From Apteryx mantelli (lineage: Eukaryota > Chordata > Aves > Apterygiformes > Apterygidae), in contig NC_089978.1 in assembly GCF_036417845.1 (NCBI RefSeq), positions 161,569,962 to 161,633,961 on the forward strand: a stretch of 64,000 bases of DNA. Direction: 5' to 3'. Shown here piece by piece: positions 11,911-25,246 of this stretch (the stretch's first letter is position 1; the number at the start of each line of letters is the position of its first letter). The position numbers and the translations under genes are program-made. Below the pieces are notes generated by a model, which searched no databases, had not been told where the DNA came from, and saw nothing but the letters and a program-made list of their open reading frames with translations.

Positions 11911-11913
11911 CAG
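11905..11913 (+). promoter_or_regulatory. RFX4: NAGNAG tandem acceptor at RFX4 window exon 4
   Basis: The intron ends CTTGCAG and the next three bases are CAG, giving two usable acceptors three bases apart. The upstream one gives ...GEGST-A-E-I-R..., matching the Ala found in the human protein as I recall it. The downstream one would drop that Ala and keep the frame. Confidence 0.7.
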
Positions 11914-12072
11914 AAATACGAGAAGAAATCATTCTGAGTGAACCAGCTCCTCCAACTCCCTCCCCAGTGCCATTCTCCCCAGCTAAATCTGCCACCTCAG
12001 TGGAAGTGCCCTCTGCCCCCTCGCCTGTCAACAATCAGTCCCCGGAGTATGGTGGCTTAGCAACTACAACAG
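11911..12072 (+). CDS. RFX4: RFX4 coding exon (window exon 4): Pro/Ser-rich linker
   Basis: The 162-base exon encodes (A)[20 protein letters not shown] then [20 protein letters not shown] and [12 protein letters not shown]. This is the Pro/Ser/Ala-rich linker C-terminal to the dimerisation region of RFX4. It diverges more from the human sequence than the other exons, as expected for a disordered linker. The acceptor CAACTTGCAG is followed by CAG, making a tandem acceptor; I place the start at 11911 because that retains the Ala of the known protein. The donor is GTAGGC from 12073 and phase is 1 at both ends. Several Ser/Pro and Thr/Pro dipeptides (PTPSP, PSAPSP, QSPEY) could be sites for proline-directed kinases; that is inference. 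Confidence 0.93.
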
Positions 12073-13947
12073 GTAGGCAGGCTAACAGCAGCTGGATCTG
12101 GTATTCCTTCATCAAAAGATGACTTTTCCTTTCAGCTACCTGAAATCGGGCCTGAGAACAATATGTGCTGGTTTTCAAAAGATGAGGAGCCTTCTCAAAC
12201 TGAAATCTGTTTAAAGTATTAATTATACTTTTTCACTCTATCCAGACATAGTGTCCAGTGTAACAGGAAAAGGAACTGATGTCTGGACTCCAAAGGCCTA
12301 ACAGTAGATTCTGGACCTTGGCATACCAGAATCTCTTCAGTTGTTGAGGACTTCAGAGAAGCAGGGCTGTCACTTTATTTTTAAATGGTTTTAAAAATCA
12401 GTTCAATTGTCCATATATCTAGCAATGCACTGAAAGAATTATTTATAGATATAGCACTTTTCAGCATCTTGAATGACTTTAATATGGACTCAGTCTCTCT
12501 GGAAAATTTTATGTACTTTATGGAAATGGACTGGGTATTTTAAGGTTTAGTGAGGTTTTCAAAGTGCTGAACCACTTAGTTCCCAGTGGGTAAAATGGGA
12601 ATTGGACATTTTTCAACATGTTTGAGACCCAAATACATTTAAATATCTGTGCAAGTTTCTCTTGCAAATGTTTACATGTTGATAACTTTCATCTTTCAAT
12701 GCTAGAGATTAGGAAATGGATGTCTGAAGCCTGTTTTCAGTTACATACTCTATTATGGTAACTCATGAGCTTGTAGTCTGACAGGCCACATAAAAGTCCT
12801 GATTAATAAACTTGTGCATAAAGATACTCAGTTTGCAGCTAGGATTATCTGAACAGTAAGCACAAAAGCATGCACCCAAGTAGCTTGTTGTTTGGGCAAC
12901 TCTGTTCCGTACCCTAATGTAAAAGTCAGTCATCACCTTTTGAATATGGGCAGGAGCTTCTGTCTGTATGATCAAAAGGCTGTATTTTCTTAACTCATGG
13001 GAAAAAAAAGCAGAAATGTAAATGACTTTTAGAAGGCAACCAGGCACTGGAATTCTAGCTTTACTGCTCCTCAGTGAAATGGGTGTGTAATCAGAATGTG
13101 GAAACTATCGCTCTTGTGACGTACTAGAAAAGTTACAAAACCTTCTTGAACGAATGTCAGAAAGTGATGATTTACCACACTGGATAATTTGGCAGTGGCC
13201 AGAGGACAAATAAATCTTTCTGACAAATGTTTTTCATGTTTTCAAAGGCGCCACAGGGAAGCACGAGGCATAGTTGTGGTGGAAAGAGATTTAAGAACAT
13301 TTGTTCTTACATTGAAACTCAAAGTTTTTTCACTATTGGAGACTATACTATATTTAGGAGGGAAATAGGATGATATTACCCCCTGAACAGTTAGACAAGA
13401 GCTATGTGATTCCTAGACATGGGAGGTGAGCTTACGACTTTGTCTTTCAAACAATGACTGGAGGTGGTGTATATCTTTGAGTCTTGAAATGTTGATTTTG
13501 TGAATAACTTGCTCTGTAGACATTGTGGCCAGATGGGATTGTTGTAATTTTATAGCCAGAACTTACGCATGATGCAGAACTCTACCCAGAAGTAAAAGAC
13601 TGAAAAGTAGCTAACTGTGTGCTGTCTGTAGAGAGCCTACTGTGTGGCATAGACAAAAATGGAGACTTAAAGGACTTCTGTTTAGGCTGGAGAGACTGTA
13701 AACCTATCTGATTATGGTAACTATTCACCCAAAAGTTATTCCATATTTAAGTAATAGACTGTTTGTCAGCTATCTGAGCTCCCACCTTCAGCATGCTTTA
13801 CTTAAGTACCTGACTTAGATAACTGCCTGGCTCTTAGGTATAACTCCTGATTCCTAGCAGTAATACAAGGGAATGGACTCACACAAACATTACAGATGTA
13901 GTTTCTTTTTGTTCTCATGTTGTGTCTTATTTTATTATACTCTGTTT

Positions 13948-13950
<3 letters not shown>

Positions 13951-13988
<38 letters not shown>

Positions 13989-13990
13989 TC
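13951..13990 (+). repeat. (TC)n microsatellite
   Basis: Forty bases of almost pure TC dinucleotide (one TTT interruption near the start and a TTTCCC near the end), continuing into CTCTAAG. Likely length-polymorphic. Confidence 0.95.
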
Positions 13991-15557
13991 TAAGTTTTTT
14001 GTCCTGCCAAGGCCAAGGTCTGCTAGTGTGAAGTCTCAAGCTAGAAATGGATCATTTGGGACAATGGTTGAACAACCTGCTCCTTCAGTACAGGCAGTAG
14101 AACTTGTCAAAGTTGTTCCCAGAGTAGAGCTTTTTAGGCAAGAAAGTAATTTCTGATTATTTTAGTTTTCTGCTTTTACCAATGTCTCATTTTCAGGTTG
14201 TTTCAGAAACCTCTGTTTGACTGAATGAGATTTTACTTTTACCATCTGGTGCAGTCTCATTTTTGCTAATATGAAAATCATTTTTGTCTACTACAAGCCA
14301 AATTTGTCAATGCCAAGCAGTGGTCTGGTTAACAGTAAATACAAGTATGTGAACTTTTCCGTGTCTTAGTTTGATCAATTAAGCATACCTCCATTTCCCA
14401 CATTCATCATGTAGATGAGCTGATCACCTTTTTAGTTTGCTACCCACTACACCATGGAATGCAGGATTCATTTGCATAAAGTAATATCAAATAACAACCA
14501 TGCTTACAAGTATACAACAAGTATCCAGCTTTCATATAACCAAGTCATAGGTAACAGCTGTATTTTAAAATAGAAGTGCTGAAGATATGCTATAAGTAAT
14601 CAAACTACTCCATATACAGATTTAGAGAATTAATATTTTGAAAATATTTTGAAAAAATTAAAATGGAAAAATTGAACAGGTCTTTCAAAGAGAATGATGC
14701 GTAAAACTAAATAAAAGGTATATGTGAATAGTATTCTAGATTTATTTTATATTAGGCCTTACTTGTTCCTGTTCTGAGCATCTGTTATTCTGGAGAGATA
14801 TATTTAAGTGCCACTATTGATTTTCTTAAACATCTTTTATGAGGTAAATGTCAGAATCTGAAAATGCTTTGCAAAACTTGAAAATTAAACCCATTGGTTA
14901 CCACTAGCTCTTAGTTCCTTAATTTAAGGCATTGTTAAGTCTTTTTTCCTTGTGGCATTAGCAATAAAAGTTAACTATTAACTTGCATTTTAACCTTTTT
15001 GCTTTCACTCAATGGTCAGCACAAAACCAGCAAATTAAACTGTTGCAATTGCATGACACCAACCAAAGAAAGCTAAATCCTATATATAATGTTCTAATTT
15101 AGAACATCTGGCATACCTCAGCTAACATTTTATTTAAATCTTTCTGTTAAGTTACTAGACGGATAATTAGTCTCAATCCTTTCCAAATCACAAAGACCAG
15201 ATTAATGATTGTTCAAACTGCAACAATATTGTAATAAAAGTGATAGTATGCCCGACTATGCTTTTCCTCTCTGCTCCTCCTGAAACTGTGATTACTCATT
15301 TGCTAATGCAGTGTTTTTCAGACAACCTGAAATGAACTCTGAATTGTAAGTAGCTCCTAATGCATTAGCAAATTAATTTTGCAGTTTACTATTTAGTTTC
15401 AAGAAGTGTATGTCTGAATTAAGTCCTAAGATCAACAATGGTCACTTAAAGACAATATTTTTCCAGATCTGGGATAGGTATTAAAGTTCTGGGATTCTGA
15501 CATGGGAGATGCTTGCGTAGAGCTACCATCTCTCCTGATATTTGTCTTTGCAAATAC

Positions 15558-15612
15558 AGAATGGTTGAAGGGTTGAGGTTGGAAGGGACCTCTGGAGATC
15601 ATCATACAATGA
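15558..15612 (-). mobile_element. CR1 LINE 3'-terminal fragment, antisense
   Basis: CAGAATGGTTGAAGGGTTGA followed by GGTTGGAAGGGACCTCTGGA and GATCATCAT is the reverse complement of the avian CR1 3' end. Only about 55 bases remain, an extreme 5' truncation, which is the usual fate of CR1 insertions. It is one of the clearest marks that the DNA is avian. Confidence 0.8.
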
Positions 15613-18600
15613 CATTCTGTTTTTTCCTTAAAGCTCCAGCTCTTGGACTCACGTGGATGTATGAGAACATCAGCTCTTGTTAAAGAATGAGCTTATTTCT
15701 CATAGCTGCAGGATGTAAAAATCAACAGTTCCAACTTCAAAAGGCAATCCTCCCATTCTCAGTGGAAGGTTTTGTTTTTTTTCCAAACCTGGTTTTTAAG
15801 CTAATCTCTTTGTCATGCAGGGGAAGAATTTACTCCTGCATAAAGCAAATATAAAACCCAGCATTGTGAAGTAGCTTTTCATTCTTTTTTGCTTTGGTGT
15901 ACATGATGACACCAGTGGCATGTCAACAGCAAATCAAGCTATCAGGGACTGTTCAAAGTTGTAAGTACTATATGCACTATATGCTATATGCACTAAGACA
16001 GCCTGTGTTCAGGGTATATGGATGGCCCTTGGTACAATCCATAGTTCTGTGAATGGATTTCCCTTTCACTTTTGGTTTTGCTATGCATTTATGCATTGGG
16101 CCTCTTACAAGTCAGATGGCCTCTTGGTTAATATCCTCAAAATCAAATTTATCTTTAAAAGAAAAAAAAAAGGAATGATAATAAATGAACTTCCCTGTTT
16201 AATCAAACCCTGCATGTTCAGAACACAAAGCAGAGCAAAATATTGCTCAACCACTATTGTTTCTGCTTATTTCAGAAAGCAGTTCAGTTGGGTTCAGTCA
16301 TATCTAAAAGAGACTTCCTCTCACAGAGTTCAATTCTGCAGCCAGCTGAGGAAATCAATTGTATAGGGCTGGACATAGGCAGATTTTTAAAAGATAACTA
16401 TCAAAATCTACAACTCTTCAAACGTATCTCATTCCTCCTTTTCCACTCACCACAATGTAGGCAGTGTCCTGACTGACCTGATATGTATATATATACACAC
16501 CCACCTAGCCTCTAAATCTGTTATCTTCTTCCATCCTCCTCCTTTCTCTCTGTGACTGGGTCACTCTGAAAATAACAGCATCCCTTCCACAAAGGGAAAG
16601 AGAAAAGAGACAGCTATAGACTCCCAAGAACATCCTGACAAGAAAAATCTTTGAACAGTATCCTGTCTCTCAGTAATTCCAGAGTAAAGCCCAACATACA
16701 TTTGTTTCTAATCCCACCCCCCCACCCCCCCCAAAAAAAGGAAGTATTTCCTAGAGCAGCTGTGTGAGGTACTTTCTGGTAGAGAAAATGATGTTTCTGG
16801 GACAATTCTTGGTTAGCAGAGCTAAGTAAAGACATTCACAACTCTTCCAGTGCAAAACCTCTTCTCTGTATTTGTCTTTCAGAGTTGTCTGGACAAGCAC
16901 ACAGCATGTCACACTCTAAACAATTTTTTTAAATTGAACAGGTGTGTCTGCCATTTAGACTTTAATGCCAAAAGTGACCAAGTCCAAGGAGCCTGACCTC
17001 CCACAGGGAACACAGGAAACAACTTGCTGTCATGGACTGATTCATTTTCCTCAGGCTGAGATAAGATCCCAACTATTTTTCAAAAAAAAGAGGCTGTGAC
17101 AATGGCTTGGGGCCAGTCAGATTAATCATATTTGCTAAAATGCCATAGAATAAAGGATCCTTTGGCTTTGTTATTACTGATTATTGTTAGAGCTAGGGAG
17201 GTCATATGCTTTTTAACTCAATGGCCATAGTAAGTGCTGGAAAAGAATAAATTCAGGTCAAAGCAAAACTTTTGTCTTATGGTGAATTTAAAAAGTGAAA
17301 AAAACTAACATTACCTAAAATAAATATTTGATTTTTTACCATCTTTTTTCTTCTTTTCTTTCTTTTCTCTTTGTTTTTCCTTTTGAATTAAAGTCTGTTT
17401 TAAAACAAAGTTACAAATTTTCTTTTGGAAAACACCACTAGGAAAATATGCTGACCTTCTGAAATAGAAATGCTGTGGACTAGTTTGTGATATTTTCAGA
17501 ATAGTTCTTCTTTTGTTTTCAAATGAAACTATTTGCTGACTGCATAAGTAGTTTTGGCCCCTTCCCCTGAAAATGTATTTTCCACCAAAGGTAGGCTTCC
17601 TTAAACACTTTTCCTCAACTCAAGGAATGACTGCTTATAGCCACAGCAGCACTGATGTATTAGCTCAAATGAATATGCCTCCTCTTTGATCTCAGAGATC
17701 TCAGTGGTCCTCTGCAATGGGAGGAGATGAAAGACAGAAAATTCAGGAGTCAGTAATGGAAAATGCAGACATGTGAAAACAGGCCTAGCACAAATATTTT
17801 TGGACATTGCACATGCAAGGAAGTCTCTGCTGTAAGATCACCAAATCACAGCCTGCTGGAGTATTTCAGGCTGGGCTTACCTTGTGAAGCTCAGAAGGCT
17901 TAATTCAGACCCAGAATTGAGCATTTCCCACTTCAAAGAATAATTTGTCTGATTTTGCTGAAAAAAATCATACATACCTGAGGAAAATTATGCACATCTG
18001 AGGTAGCCTTTTCATTCCCCAAAGCCATGGAGTGGACACTGACCTGGTAATACAATCACTTCCCTCTCTGAATTAGGCCCTTCCATACTACAGGAAGTCC
18101 TAGAATCCATACCGAAAAAAAGAGTCACCTCCTGCAATTCCTTTTAGCTAGTGAAAAAGAGTCAAGAGTGCCCGGAGACCCCGAAACTAGTGTTCTCATT
18201 GGGTTAAATTCAGTGTTCTGGTCCTCATTTGCAGGGTAATCTCAGCCAGTATGGTCATGACCTCCAGCAAGAGCTGTGTTATACTGCAACAATGGATCTG
18301 TCAGCCTCCTGAGTGAAAGGGATGTGGGCAAAGGACAAAGGTTTCTCAGCAGCTGGCTCATGAGTCTGGCCTTCCTGCCTGGAAGGGATCAGGATGATTA
18401 AAAAACTCAGCACCTTCCAAGCAAAATGCACAGCCCACTTCTTTGCTCTGCTCTTCCCACAAATGCACGCCATGAAAAAATAAATTAAATCCAGTCCCTG
18501 CCGCCTAGAAAGAAGAAAGAAACATTATTTACAGAAGAAAAGGGCTAGACTATTTCTGTGTATGTGTTTTTTATAATTTGGGGAGCTACCACAGTGTTCC

Positions 18601-19134
18601 CACTATGCAGGTCAGTACTTCATTGGGTGGAATAGATGAAAACTGTAAGGGTGCAAGAAATTTATTGCACAAGATGCATCTTTTTCTAGTCCTTCATGGT
18701 TCTGATCATACTTCCTGCTTCACTCCAGGCTTGATCAGCCTGAGAACTAAACAGGCCAGCAGCCCACTCAATGTGAGAAAGGCTTCAGGGTTTGGTGCAT
18801 AATGCCTAAGACATATTAACAGTGCTATTCCTCCATTTGTAAGCCCTATCCCAGCTTTTCTAAAAGATGATAGCCTCAAATTACAGTATCACACTGAAGG
18901 TTCACAGTCTGAGATATTCCAGAAGCACCTCTTATCTTTGGATCTCTGGGCACTCCAGCTGATCTATTTGTATTTTTATTAATGCCTTAGACATGAGTGT
19001 TTTGTTCACTCCGATTGATGCTGTTTCCATTATTAGTGCCTATTAGGTTGCTTTTCTACAACCATCTCAAGGTATAGCCCTTCCATGGATGACAGCTCGT
19101 CATCTGTTTTCCCTCAATGCTTGTTTGTCTACAG

Positions 19135-19297
19135 GGGCTATGCAGTCCTACACGTGGTCACTCACCTACACCGTGACAACAGCTGCTGGGTCACCTGCAG
19201 AAAATTCCCAACAGTTGCCCTGCATGAGAAGTCCACATGTACCATCATCATCTGTCACACACCGGATACCTGTTTATCCTCACAGAGAAGAGCACGG
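19135..19297 (+). CDS. RFX4: RFX4 coding exon (window exon 5)
   Basis: The 163-base exon encodes (G)[19 protein letters not shown] then [20 protein letters not shown] and [14 protein letters not shown] plus two bases of Gly. It is almost identical to the human RFX4 C-terminal region as I recall it (SPHVPSSS here, NTHVPSSS in human). The acceptor is GTTTGTCTACAG at 19123-19134 and the donor is GTAAGT from 19298. Phase is 1 at the start and 2 at the end, so skipping it would shift the frame. Ser/Thr/Tyr-rich composition without charged helices suggests an activation or interaction surface rather than a folded domain; this is inference. Confidence 0.95.
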
Positions 19298-22200
19298 GTA
19301 AGTCACTTTCTAGTCTCTTGCTTTCTTGTGTTTTTGGATAAACCTAAACTTAGGGGTTTTTCGGAAGGGCAATGAAATCTGTTTCTTGATGCAGTAGGTC
19401 TGTACTGCAAAGTATAGTTATTCTTTTGCTGTTGTAATTGTTGTATGATTATATTATGTCTCAGTTTTATAAATTCCTTTAATTCCTGTTTAAAAGCACA
19501 GTATGCCCAGAGAATATTTTCTAAAAGAGATGGCTTCAATAGATTTCTTTCTGTCTCTGATTCCTGTTTTCCTGTGCCATGTTCCATCCCAAAAGCCAGA
19601 TGTGTCCAAAGAACTACCATCCTATACCGTGACTATTGTTAGTCCTGCTAATCAAAAATGTCCAAAGTTTAGAAAATAGCCACATTTTCACCATAATATT
19701 CTAATCCCTTCCCCGTCATCAAAAAATTTATTAGCTCTCTCAATTAAAATAATTATAATAGAAATTTATTTAGCACTGTTTGATCTTGGAATACTTCAGA
19801 AACTCAAAGCGTCACAGTGTTCTTTTTACCAAGCAACACTTTTTATGTGCCATCCTCATTTGAGAGAATGTTTATCTCATAGATATCCATAATTACAGAG
19901 AAACCATGACAAAATAATCCACAGGCACATAGCAACATTAGCAGATGTCCGGATGCTGACATGAAGCAAGAGAGTCAAAGTCTTCACTGAATTCCTTAGA
20001 CTCATTGCACACCCGCTGCCTGTGCAGAAAGTGCTTTGCCAGCATGGAAGATTGCATACTGCTTGGAAGGGTAACAGTAGATTAATTTGAACGCTGCATC
20101 TCCTTCCCTCTTGGATGTAGGCAGGTTTGGATTTCTATCCGAATGTCGCTGCTAAGGAAACCTGGATGTGAGAGATACAGAGTATCTCTGCTGTTAGGAG
20201 TATGTCTGCTTTTTGGAGACAAAAATAGGGCAGCGGGAATGTTCTGGAGCTAACAAGATATAAGAATTGGAACAGACCACGGTAGGGCAGTGCATATATG
20301 TATAAATATATGTATATATACACACATGAGAATTTATTGCTACTACAGTTGTCCTTTGCCTCAAGTAGGTGATTTAAAGAAACTTTTATTTGGGTGAATT
20401 GACTTTTCTAAAAGGCAACAAAGACTTTTATAATCTGACTTCTTTGCTATTTGGCTTTATGTTTGACACATCACCAGAAACAGTCTGGTGATGCTTCTGA
20501 ATGATTCAGTGACATCTGCCTTCTTGTCTGGAATTAACTTTGTAAAATCATACAGATAGAGACTCTCTGTTAATCTGCATTTACATGGCATCTAGCACAA
20601 AGATTTCCCGGTCTCATTTGCCCTTTACGTGCTACTATAAAATATTTTTTGGATTATTACAGTATGAGCCTATTTTGAGATCTACAGAAAAAACAGCATA
20701 TTTATATTTCAGTTTTTGTATGATTTGAGTCTAATGTGACACGGTAATGGAGACATGTTCTTGGAGAAATGTCTATAGAGAAATCCAGTGACCTCCCCCA
20801 CAGTGTTTTGAAGTGCAAAACTCATTAAACAGATCTTTTGGAAGGTACAGTCACAGATTCAAGACAGAGCTTGTTTAAAAACATTAAAGGACCATATATT
20901 CAGAGAGGAAAAGAAAAATAAGAGACCTTGCATGCAAGATTCAAACAGAAGGCTGCCCTGAAAGAAAGAAATAAAAAGAGAAGATCACAGTCTGTACAAA
21001 GATTTCCAGGTTTCTGGAGAAGAATAAATGACTTAGAAGTAGAGTGAGCAGCTGTCATAGCCCCAAAGACTGAGCCTCACTCCCATGCCGAGGGCCCAGC
21101 AGAGACCCTAAGCAGCCTTCAGGGCATGAGCCGTTCCCCAGCTGTAGGTTAAATCCACGCCAAATGCAGATTCTTAGCCACCCAGCATACCTGAAAGTTT
21201 TCTGACAGCACTTCTACTGGGCTTCCTACCAATCTTGCATGCTAAAGATGATCCTCTATGAAATACAAATGTTCCAGAGTATCCTGAGATAGAGGGAGAA
21301 TGCCTAAAAGTTTGAAGCACTTTATACCACTGTATTCCACAATGTGGAAGATCTGAGGCCTTGGAACAATATAAAACCCTAGTAGAGCAGAAGAGAGATA
21401 AATACAGACTGTTGGCTTGGTATATAAAGGTATTTTATTTGTCCTTGGGGCCACTTACATAAAGTAAAATGCAAGCTTAATGATAAAAACTGTTCCCTGT
21501 AAAATAAAAACTGATTAAGGCCTAATGCATCTGTAACAAAAATGAAGAAAGGGCTACATGATCTATTCCCTGTCATGAAAACAAGCCTGACAGCTAGCAA
21601 TACTAGTCTAGATTTGTGAAACTGGGGAAGACCACAAGGTTCATAAACCACTCTAACTCACTCTAATAAATCTCCTTCTAAATCCACAGTAGTAGTCTGC
21701 ACACATATGTGGGATCATGACTGTAAACAGAAGATTCGCAGTATTAAAAGTCAGCTGTGGTTTTGCTTTGATGAAATTTAGAGGACATTTCCTAACTAGC
21801 CCATTTGAGTTTGTAAAAAAATAGGTAAATGATTGTTCTTTGTTATATGTCCTTCTATTAGACATATGTCTCCTCTTTGAGCCTAAAATACATGAGTTCT
21901 AAAATTATTTCCTTCTGCTTCCAAGATGAGAAAGAATTGGTTGGACTTTCTAAAGGCTTGGTGAAATACTGGAAAACTCAACCACATACATTGGCCATAT
22001 ATTGGTAGACAAATACCCAGTAGCAAAACCAAAAGATATCCTTCAAGTATGCCAGGTGAAGTGTGGTGAATATACCAATGGCACCTACGAGGACACACAA
22101 AATAATAACAATACAGAAACTGCTTGCTTCTTTCCTATGTGCCACACAGATAAGAGTGTTATCAGCACTGAAAACCTGACAGTTGTCGTCTCCTCAGGAG

Positions 22201-25200
22201 GATGTTGACATTATTTATTACCAACTCTTGAAGTATATTCATAAAATGGTAGAATAATTTAGGTTGTAAGGGACCTCAGGAGGTCATCTAGTACAACTCA
22301 TGCTCAATGCAGGGTCAGCTTAGATCAGGGCTGTGTCCAGTCAAGTTTTGAATATCTCCAAAGATGGAAATTCCCCAGCCTCTCTGTATAACTTGTTCCA
22401 GTATTTGCCCACCGTCATGGTGAAAAAGGTGTCCTTACATCTAATTGAAATTTCCCTTGTTCCAGCCTCATGTCCGTTGCCTGTCATCCTATCATTGTAC
22501 ACCTCTGAGAACAGTCTGACTGCATCTGCTCTGTACTGTCCTGTTGGATAGCTGTAGATCATCCATTAGCCTCTCTTACAGCTGAACAAGCCCCGTTCTC
22601 TCAGCTTCTCCTTGTGCATCATGTGCTCCAGCCCCCTGTCTTGATGGCCCTCCACTGGACTCCAGTATGTCAATGTCCTTGGAGTGGAGAGCCCAAAACT
22701 GGACTCAGTGCTTCAGATGTAGTGTCATAAATGCCAAATAGAGACAATAATCACTTTCTTAGACCTACTGTCTACGCTTCTGCTAATACAGCCCAGTATG
22801 TAGTTGGCCTTCGTTGCTGCAGGGGCACACTGGTGACTCATGATCAATATTTTGTCCACCAGAACTCCCAGGTTATTTTCAGCACAGCTGCTTTCTCTCC
22901 AATTGGTGCCCAACCTGTACCTCTGTCAGAGTTTTGCCATCTCACATGCAGGACTTTGCATTGTTCCCTGCACCATCATCAGACCATTCTTTCAGAATCA
23001 CAGCTAAAGTAACTGCCAGTTCTCAGTTAGACTTCCGCAAAGACACCCCATTTGTGCATTATCCCCTTCACTCAATGACTCTAGCTGTAGTTCAGCAGTC
23101 ACTGTAAGACATGGTACTTGGCAGAAATCTTTTTTATTGGATTTTTCAGGGGTACTTTCTTCTTAGTTTGAGAGAAGTAGGGTTCCTCAGCCAAGCACTT
23201 TCAGGTAAACAGGAAAATTGTGTGTCTTCCTGTGGCTCTGTTTTGGCAGGGATTGTTATTTTAGTTGTTATCATTTTATATTTTTAATATACATTTTAAG
23301 ATATACATTGTCATGAATTAGTGTTAGGAAGGTAAGGTCAGTAAAGCAGAATGTGGTGAAATCTGTGATTGCCTGTCTTTCTGGGAAGAATACATGAAAC
23401 AGTCTGGAACTAGTCCTGAAAGACAGCTGTATCTTCCGCACAAATGATTTTTGCTCTTATTTGCAGAAAGCTTGATTGTACCAGAGGAGCAGGGCTGTTT
23501 TCATCCTGTATTTTAGGTACTCTTTCAAATAACGAAGCCTCTGACATGAGCATCTGGAATGTAAACATTGAATCTTGAACTTGATTCTGTATCAGATGAA
23601 AGACCAGTATAGAAACAGGCAATTGGCCAGGGGCAGTAGCCTATACGTGCAAATAAAAGGAAACAGCACTATTGGAGTTTATTAATCCTTATAGCTCCAT
23701 GATCAAGTGAGTTAAAATGCTTTATTTTGTCAATAAAAAAAAAAGTGGTGAATGTTTGAATAAAGAAGACTAGATCGATAGTTTCTAGAACAGGACAGAG
23801 CATCTTTGATGACTAGAGAAAGCATGAAGTGCAGACATGGCTTCTCAGAGCATGCCTTTAGCTGGGAATCCAAGGGCACTCATGGACTACTGTGGGGACT
23901 AGATAGGTGAGCATCCTCATCAACCAGAGAAGGCTACACTGTGAAATGATGTCAGGTGTATGCAGACTGCCAAAAACATGTTGAGGATCTTCTCTACCAA
24001 TCTATTGTATTGAAGGGATTAAAACACAAGATGTCTGCCTACCACAAACAGTGTGTGGCACCTTCCTGACATAGCTCCTCCCCTCTGCCCCATCTTCCAC
24101 AGAGAGCCTGTCAAAGTCATATCGTGTGAACCAGCTGTTTGTGGTGGATTATGGAAACCACTCTTTTTTTTACAGTTAAACCCATGTGAATATAAGAATG
24201 AGGGCTCAGTGTTGAACAATGAAGAGGGACATAGGACCTGAGATCCTGAAAAATTTTTTTAAAGAGAGTGTTCTGCTCTCATTTTGAAGCTGCCTGGTTT
24301 GTCTAGTGTAAGATGTCACAAGGTATCTCCAGAACACCAATGTAGCATCAAAAGAATAACAGAAGAGTGTTTAAACTCTACCTGGTGTAAAAATGACATT
24401 GACCTTTCCAGAAAAAGGTAATTGTCTTCCCTCTCTCACAATGAATGGATTATCTTGGTTTTTTGTTTTTCATGGTTTATATTTCACTTCTATCTAGCCT
24501 ATTTTAAGAGTCTTTAAACTTCTGTGCTAAATTAGCATCTAGTGTTCACATGGCTACGCAGAAATGGGGAGATTGCAAAAAGTGTCCATTCATCTTCTGC
24601 TGGTGAATGACTCAAATAAGGGTGGCCCACAAACATTGACCCTGCAGTTTCTTATAGCTAAGGAGGCTGCTCCCTCCTTTACCCCTTGCTGTCCCAAGAC
24701 AAGGCGTTGAGATAAAAAAGAAAGCAGACAGCGTCTCCAGTCTCAAACCCCACTCTATTCTGGGGTCAGCTGTGCAAGAGGTGTATATTGTGTGTTTCAG
24801 ATGCAAATGAATACATCTGTCCCTCCCAAAAGAGGAACATATGACTCCAGTGCAAGCAGAGAGCTGAACCCCATAGCACTGTTCTTTAAGTCAAATCTTA
24901 CCATACTTCCTCAGCCTGGATGGCAGTTTACTAGGAATATGGTAATAAAATAACAGTAAAAGTGAAAAAATACTGTATCTTCAGAAACTGCACAGATGAG
25001 CCTGCAATTTAAAACTAGTCACGGAAACATACTGAGTCTCTCTATTTGTTCTTGTGCTGAAAACTTGATTTCACTAAGTGGCATCTGCTTGCCAGCTGAG
25101 CTGGGAAATATCTTTTAGAAAAGGTTATTTAAAGTATCATTCTCCAATGCAAAAAAGTGCAACTATATGTCTCATGAACATTACAGAACTATGAGCGGGA

Positions 25201-25246
25201 ATGCAATTATTATGCATACTAAGCACTGTTTTTTAATGAATTTTAG
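19298..25246 (+). other. RFX4: RFX4 intron between window exons 5 and 6
   Basis: This 5,949-base intron contains an antisense CR1 copy at about 22241-23000 that still shows ORF2 protein similarity, and a small TA/CA-rich patch near 20294-20326. No other gene or RNA is recognised. The acceptor is TGAATTTTAG. Confidence 0.78.
22241..23000 (-). mobile_element. CR1 LINE, 5'-truncated, antisense, ORF2 C-terminal remnant
   Basis: Reverse-strand translations carry CR1 ORF2 signatures. The stretch complementary to about 22725-22913 reads [20 protein letters not shown]... then [16 protein letters not shown], matching the family pattern ...ESSxAExDLGVLVD...KKANxILGCIxRSVASRS. The stretch complementary to about 22341-22562 reads ...RTREIS-type sequence then FTMTVGKYWNKLYREAGEFP and SLEIFK, matching the C-terminal end of ORF2 (FFTVRV..WNxLPREVVESPSLEIFK). 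The 3' tail begins at 22241 with the antisense AGGTTGTAAGGGACCTCAGG. Frameshifts separate the two blocks, so the copy is dead. The inner boundary near 23,000 is approximate. Confidence 0.88.

Larger units (their letters stand above)
12073..19134 (+). other. RFX4: RFX4 intron between window exons 4 and 5
   Basis: This 7,062-base intron holds a TC microsatellite at 13951-13990 and a very short antisense CR1 tail at 15558-15612. The stretch from about 14,200 to 15,500 is AT-rich and free of recognisable repeats, the kind of interval where developmental enhancers occur, but I cannot show conservation. An open stretch at 13995-14156 follows the TC tract. The acceptor is TTTGTCTACAG. Confidence 0.75.
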
